Shown one piece after another: positions 62,300 to 64,000 of a stretch of DNA of 64,000 bases. The translations under genes were made by a program, and so were the position numbers. The notes under the pieces were generated by a model. It was not told where the DNA came from. It searched no databases and was given only the letters and a program-made list of their open reading frames with translations. Location: NCBI RefSeq assembly GCF_028416595.1, contig NZ_JAMQKC010000001.1, forward strand, positions 124,001 through 188,000. The letters are read 5' to 3'. The stretch is from Aquibacillus salsiterrae (GTDB taxonomy: Bacteria; Bacillota; Bacilli; Bacillales; Amphibacillaceae). Each line of letters opens with the position of its first letter. Within the stretch, counting starts at the first letter, position 1.

Positions 62300-62505
62300 A
62301 TGTCTGTAAAAAAGCGGAAGGCGCCTATAAGCTAGACGGCGCTCTTGGATTTTTTTATACTTTTGTATGAAAAAAGGCATTGTAAGCAGCGTATAAATTA
62401 ATAAGTATACCCAAAAAATTACAGTATACTCAAAAATTAATAAATACTATCCTTTTTCATCATAGATGGCGGCTGCAGAAAGCCATGGTGGTTTCTTATC
62501 TTGTA
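62300..62505 (+). repeat. Dispersed intergenic repeat, copy J, with tail block
   Basis: AAAAAAGCGGAAGGCGCCTA, GCTAGACGGCGCTCTTGG and a TTTTTTTATAC tract (62310-62365). After about 95 bases of AT-rich DNA comes a block beginning AGATGGCGGCTGCAGAAAGC (62463), nearly identical to the one at 34911. It sits in the 574-base gap between yqhR and yqhP; the rest of that gap (62506-62700) shows nothing I can name. Confidence 0.6.
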
Positions 62506-62716
62506 AAAAAAATCTTCCACTGAATAATTTTGTTTGGACTGGAAATAATTTTTAGTGTAACGATGAATGATTAATTATTGTTTAACCTTTTAGAGACACA
62601 TGAGAAGCTTACTCAAAATATCCTTTATAAAGACATAAAAATATTAGGATGGTACTATTGGGGTAAGTTGTTAGTTTACGATTCTAGCGATAGGTAGGGA
62701 AAGGAGGATTTTGTCT

Positions 62717-63097
62717 ATGTTCCGAAGCAAGTTATCACCATTTATTTATTTGTTGTTTGGCCTTGCATTATTGGGATTTGGATTCCAACTTTTCAACAAC
62801 ACGGCTTCACTTCTTGCTAACTTTCTAATTATGGTTGCCTTAGGCGCTGTCATTTATGGTGTTTTTTACTATTTCTTCCTGAATAAAAGAACCCCAAATG
62901 ATATTAAAAAGTATAAAAAAGCAGTAAAACAATCAAAAATGAAATACAAACAAGATCAGGTCCATAAATCATTATCCCAGGCAACCAAGAAACAATCACC
63001 CGTGATCAGTAAACAAAAAGGCATGAAAAACCGGGCGACCCACTTGCGAGTAATTGAAGGAAATAAGCATAAAAGAAAAAATCGAGCATCCTTTTAA
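62717..63097 (+). CDS. yqhP: Membrane protein YqhP (SA1362 family)
   Basis: 126-residue protein with two N-terminal helices (about 8-50, SPFIYLLFGLALLGFGFQLF, then LLANFLIMVALGAVIYG) and a long, very basic, lysine-rich cytosolic tail. This is the pattern of B. subtilis YqhP; function unknown. The ATG at 62717 follows AGGAGG by 9 bases; a TTG two codons earlier is too close. It is a single-gene unit with an immediate terminator. Confidence 0.75.
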   Translation: MFRSKLSPFIYLLFGLALLGFGFQLFNNTASLLANFLIMVALGAVIYGVFYYFFLNKRTPNDIKKYKKAVKQSKMKYKQDQVHKSLSQATKKQSPVISKQKGMKNRATHLRVIEGNKHKRKNRASF

Positions 63098-63117
63098 GAT
63101 TGCTCGATTTTTTTTGC
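63081..63117 (+). terminator. Terminator after yqhP
   Basis: ATCGAGCA pairs with TGCTCGAT (12-base loop) followed by eight T. It overlaps the last codons of yqhP. Confidence 0.8.
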
Positions 63118-63162
63118 CGAAATTAGAAAGTGAGGGTGTCTAGCACTTTCTACCTTTTGTTG

Positions 63163-64000
63163 TTATGGCCAGCGCTTCAGAAAAGCTTCTGCCTGTTTGT
63201 AGCCATTGCGGATTAATTCCACTTTTTTTTCGTGATCTAGATCAAAACTTGTTGCATCAACACCGTTTACTGGGATGGAGAGGATTTCTTTGTTATTGTT
63301 AGAAGTATAGGCTGATTCATACGTCTTCGTTAATGTATCAATCACCGCACCTAATAAATCTAACGTATTTATAATTTTCATTGAAGGAGGTGGAGCTGGT
63401 GCTTCGGTTAATTCTAAGCCGATGGTCGGCCTCTTTTTCTTTTTATTTGTTTCATTAAAAACCCAAATAGGGAAATTACTAACTAATGCCCCGTCTACTA
63501 ATACACTACTTGTATTTTGCTTATTTCTTAACTTTAATGGTCTAAAAAACAAAGGAATCCCGACACTCATTCTGATAGCTCTAGCAACAGGAAAAGTGGC
63601 TGGATCAATATCGTAAAATTCCTTTAAATCATCTGGAAGCACGACCACTTTTCCAAGGGTCAAGTCGGTCGTAACTACCTTTAGAGTACCTACAGGTAGA
63701 TCCGCAAAGGTGAATACACCTTTTTTCACTAAAAGGTCATCTAGCCATCTTTCTAAATAATCCCCTTTATAAAGCCCCATAGTAAAATAAAGCTTAAACC
63801 ATTTAATAAATGGAAAATATTTACCATACTTTGAGCTATCTTTAAATTTCTCTAGGTCTAAGTCTAAAAACAAGCGCTCCATTTCTTTACTCGTATAACC
63901 CGAAGCAAGGAGTCCTGCTATAATTGCTCCCGCCGATGTTCCTGCAACTCTTTCATATGAGTATTGTTTCTCTTCGAGTTTAATCAGTGCACCTAACAAG
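63163..64000 (-). CDS. yqhO: Patatin-like phospholipase (YqhO), 5' end cut by window edge
   Basis: Ser-Asp dyad lipase; 279 or more residues are visible, and the start lies beyond base 64000. The nucleophile elbow GTSAGAI (G-x-S-x-G) follows YERVAGTS near the N-terminal edge, and the Asp lies in SVLVDGALVSNFPIWVFN (DGA/G motif). The upstream oxyanion glycine motif (GxGxKG) is not in the window. The family hydrolyses phospholipids or acyl esters; substrate unknown. Convergent with yqhP, as in B. subtilis. Confidence 0.85.
   Translation of the reverse strand, partial: LLGALIKLEEKQYSYERVAGTSAGAIIAGLLASGYTSKEMERLFLDLDLEKFKDSSKYGKYFPFIKWFKLYFTMGLYKGDYLERWLDDLLVKKGVFTFADLPVGTLKVVTTDLTLGKVVVLPDDLKEFYDIDPATFPVARAIRMSVGIPLFFRPLKLRNKQNTSSVLVDGALVSNFPIWVFNETNKKKKRPTIGLELTEAPAPPPSMKIINTLDLLGAVIDTLTKTYESAYTSNNNKEILSIPVNGVDATSFDLDHEKKVELIRNGYKQAEAFLKRWP

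Noticed and set aside
1-64000. CRISPR arrays, tRNA or rRNA genes, complete insertion sequences, prophage
   Set aside because: Looked for regularly spaced direct repeats, cloverleaf patterns with TTCGA arms, transposase motifs and phage structural genes; none was seen. XerD was considered as a phage integrase but its context and motifs are those of the housekeeping recombinase.

Overview
The window reads as chromosomal DNA of a low-GC, endospore-forming Bacillaceae. Most of it follows the Bacillus subtilis yqh-yqi-yqj-yqk to spoIIA gene order, presented in reverse: spoIIA operon, dacF, pdp-punA-deoB, xerD, fur, spoIIM, nudF, yqkF/yqkE/yqkB, the yqj genes, bkd genes, spo0A-spoIVB-recN-ahrC-tlyA-dxs-ispA-xseBA-folD-nusB-yqhY-accCB, the complete spoIIIA operon, efp and yqh genes. 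The genus is not determinable by eye. The presence of an OLE RNA locus points to an extremophilic or facultatively anaerobic Bacillaceae rather than B. subtilis itself.

Layout. 1-3.3 kb: start of spoVAA, the forespore sigma-F switch (spoIIAA-spoIIAB-sigF) and dacF. 3.3-7.9 kb: nucleoside salvage (pdp, punA, deoB) and xerD. 8-11 kb: fur, spoIIM, an EndoQ-type PHP nuclease and nudF. 11.3-24.3 kb: mixed housekeeping genes, including a HesB/IscA-like gene read through an in-frame TGA, NamA, RNase Z, DNA polymerase IV, a bacilliredoxin and an RluA pseudouridine synthase. 24.3-28.4 kb: a Fur-controlled hydroxamate-siderophore uptake locus. 29.1-34.6 kb: a reduced branched-chain 2-oxoacid dehydrogenase operon headed by a decayed buk. 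34.6-38.5 kb: a repeat-rich stretch with yqzF, aspartokinase and a LysM-CAP protein. 38.5-54.2 kb: spo0A, spoIVB, recN, ahrC, tlyA, dxs, oapA, OLE RNA, ispA, xseB, xseA, folD, nusB, yqhY, accC and accB. 54.4-59.6 kb: spoIIIAA-AH. 59.9-64 kb: efp, an aminopeptidase P/prolidase family gene, yqhR, yqhP and a patatin-like gene cut by the window edge.

Two items stand out. First, positions 12539-12886 (minus) encode a 115-codon HesB/YqkB-like protein whose codon 35, the conserved cysteine of the A-type Fe-S carrier fold, is TGA. About 25 nt downstream lies a perfect 8-bp hairpin whose loop begins with GG. The gene has no other lesion and overlaps the next gene's start, so a selenocysteine reading is plausible. 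Second, positions 47214-47820 (minus) carry an Ornate Large Extremophilic (OLE) RNA lying between ispA and its membrane partner gene oapA. Its ends are defined by an 11-bp long-range closing helix.

The sporulation genes form a coherent set: phosphorelay output (Spo0A), sigma-F and its anti-sigma and anti-anti-sigma factors, engulfment (SpoIIM), the feeding channel (SpoIIIAA-AH), the sigma-K checkpoint protease (SpoIVB) and DPA transport (SpoVA). Recognisable control sites include a sigma-G promoter for spoVA, 0A boxes at spo0A and spoIIA, a sigma-E promoter for spoIIIA, a Per-box at fur, a LexA-like box at dinB and three Fur boxes at the siderophore locus. Intergenic regions carry a family of related non-coding repeats, nearly all in the same orientation, plus one MITE-like element.
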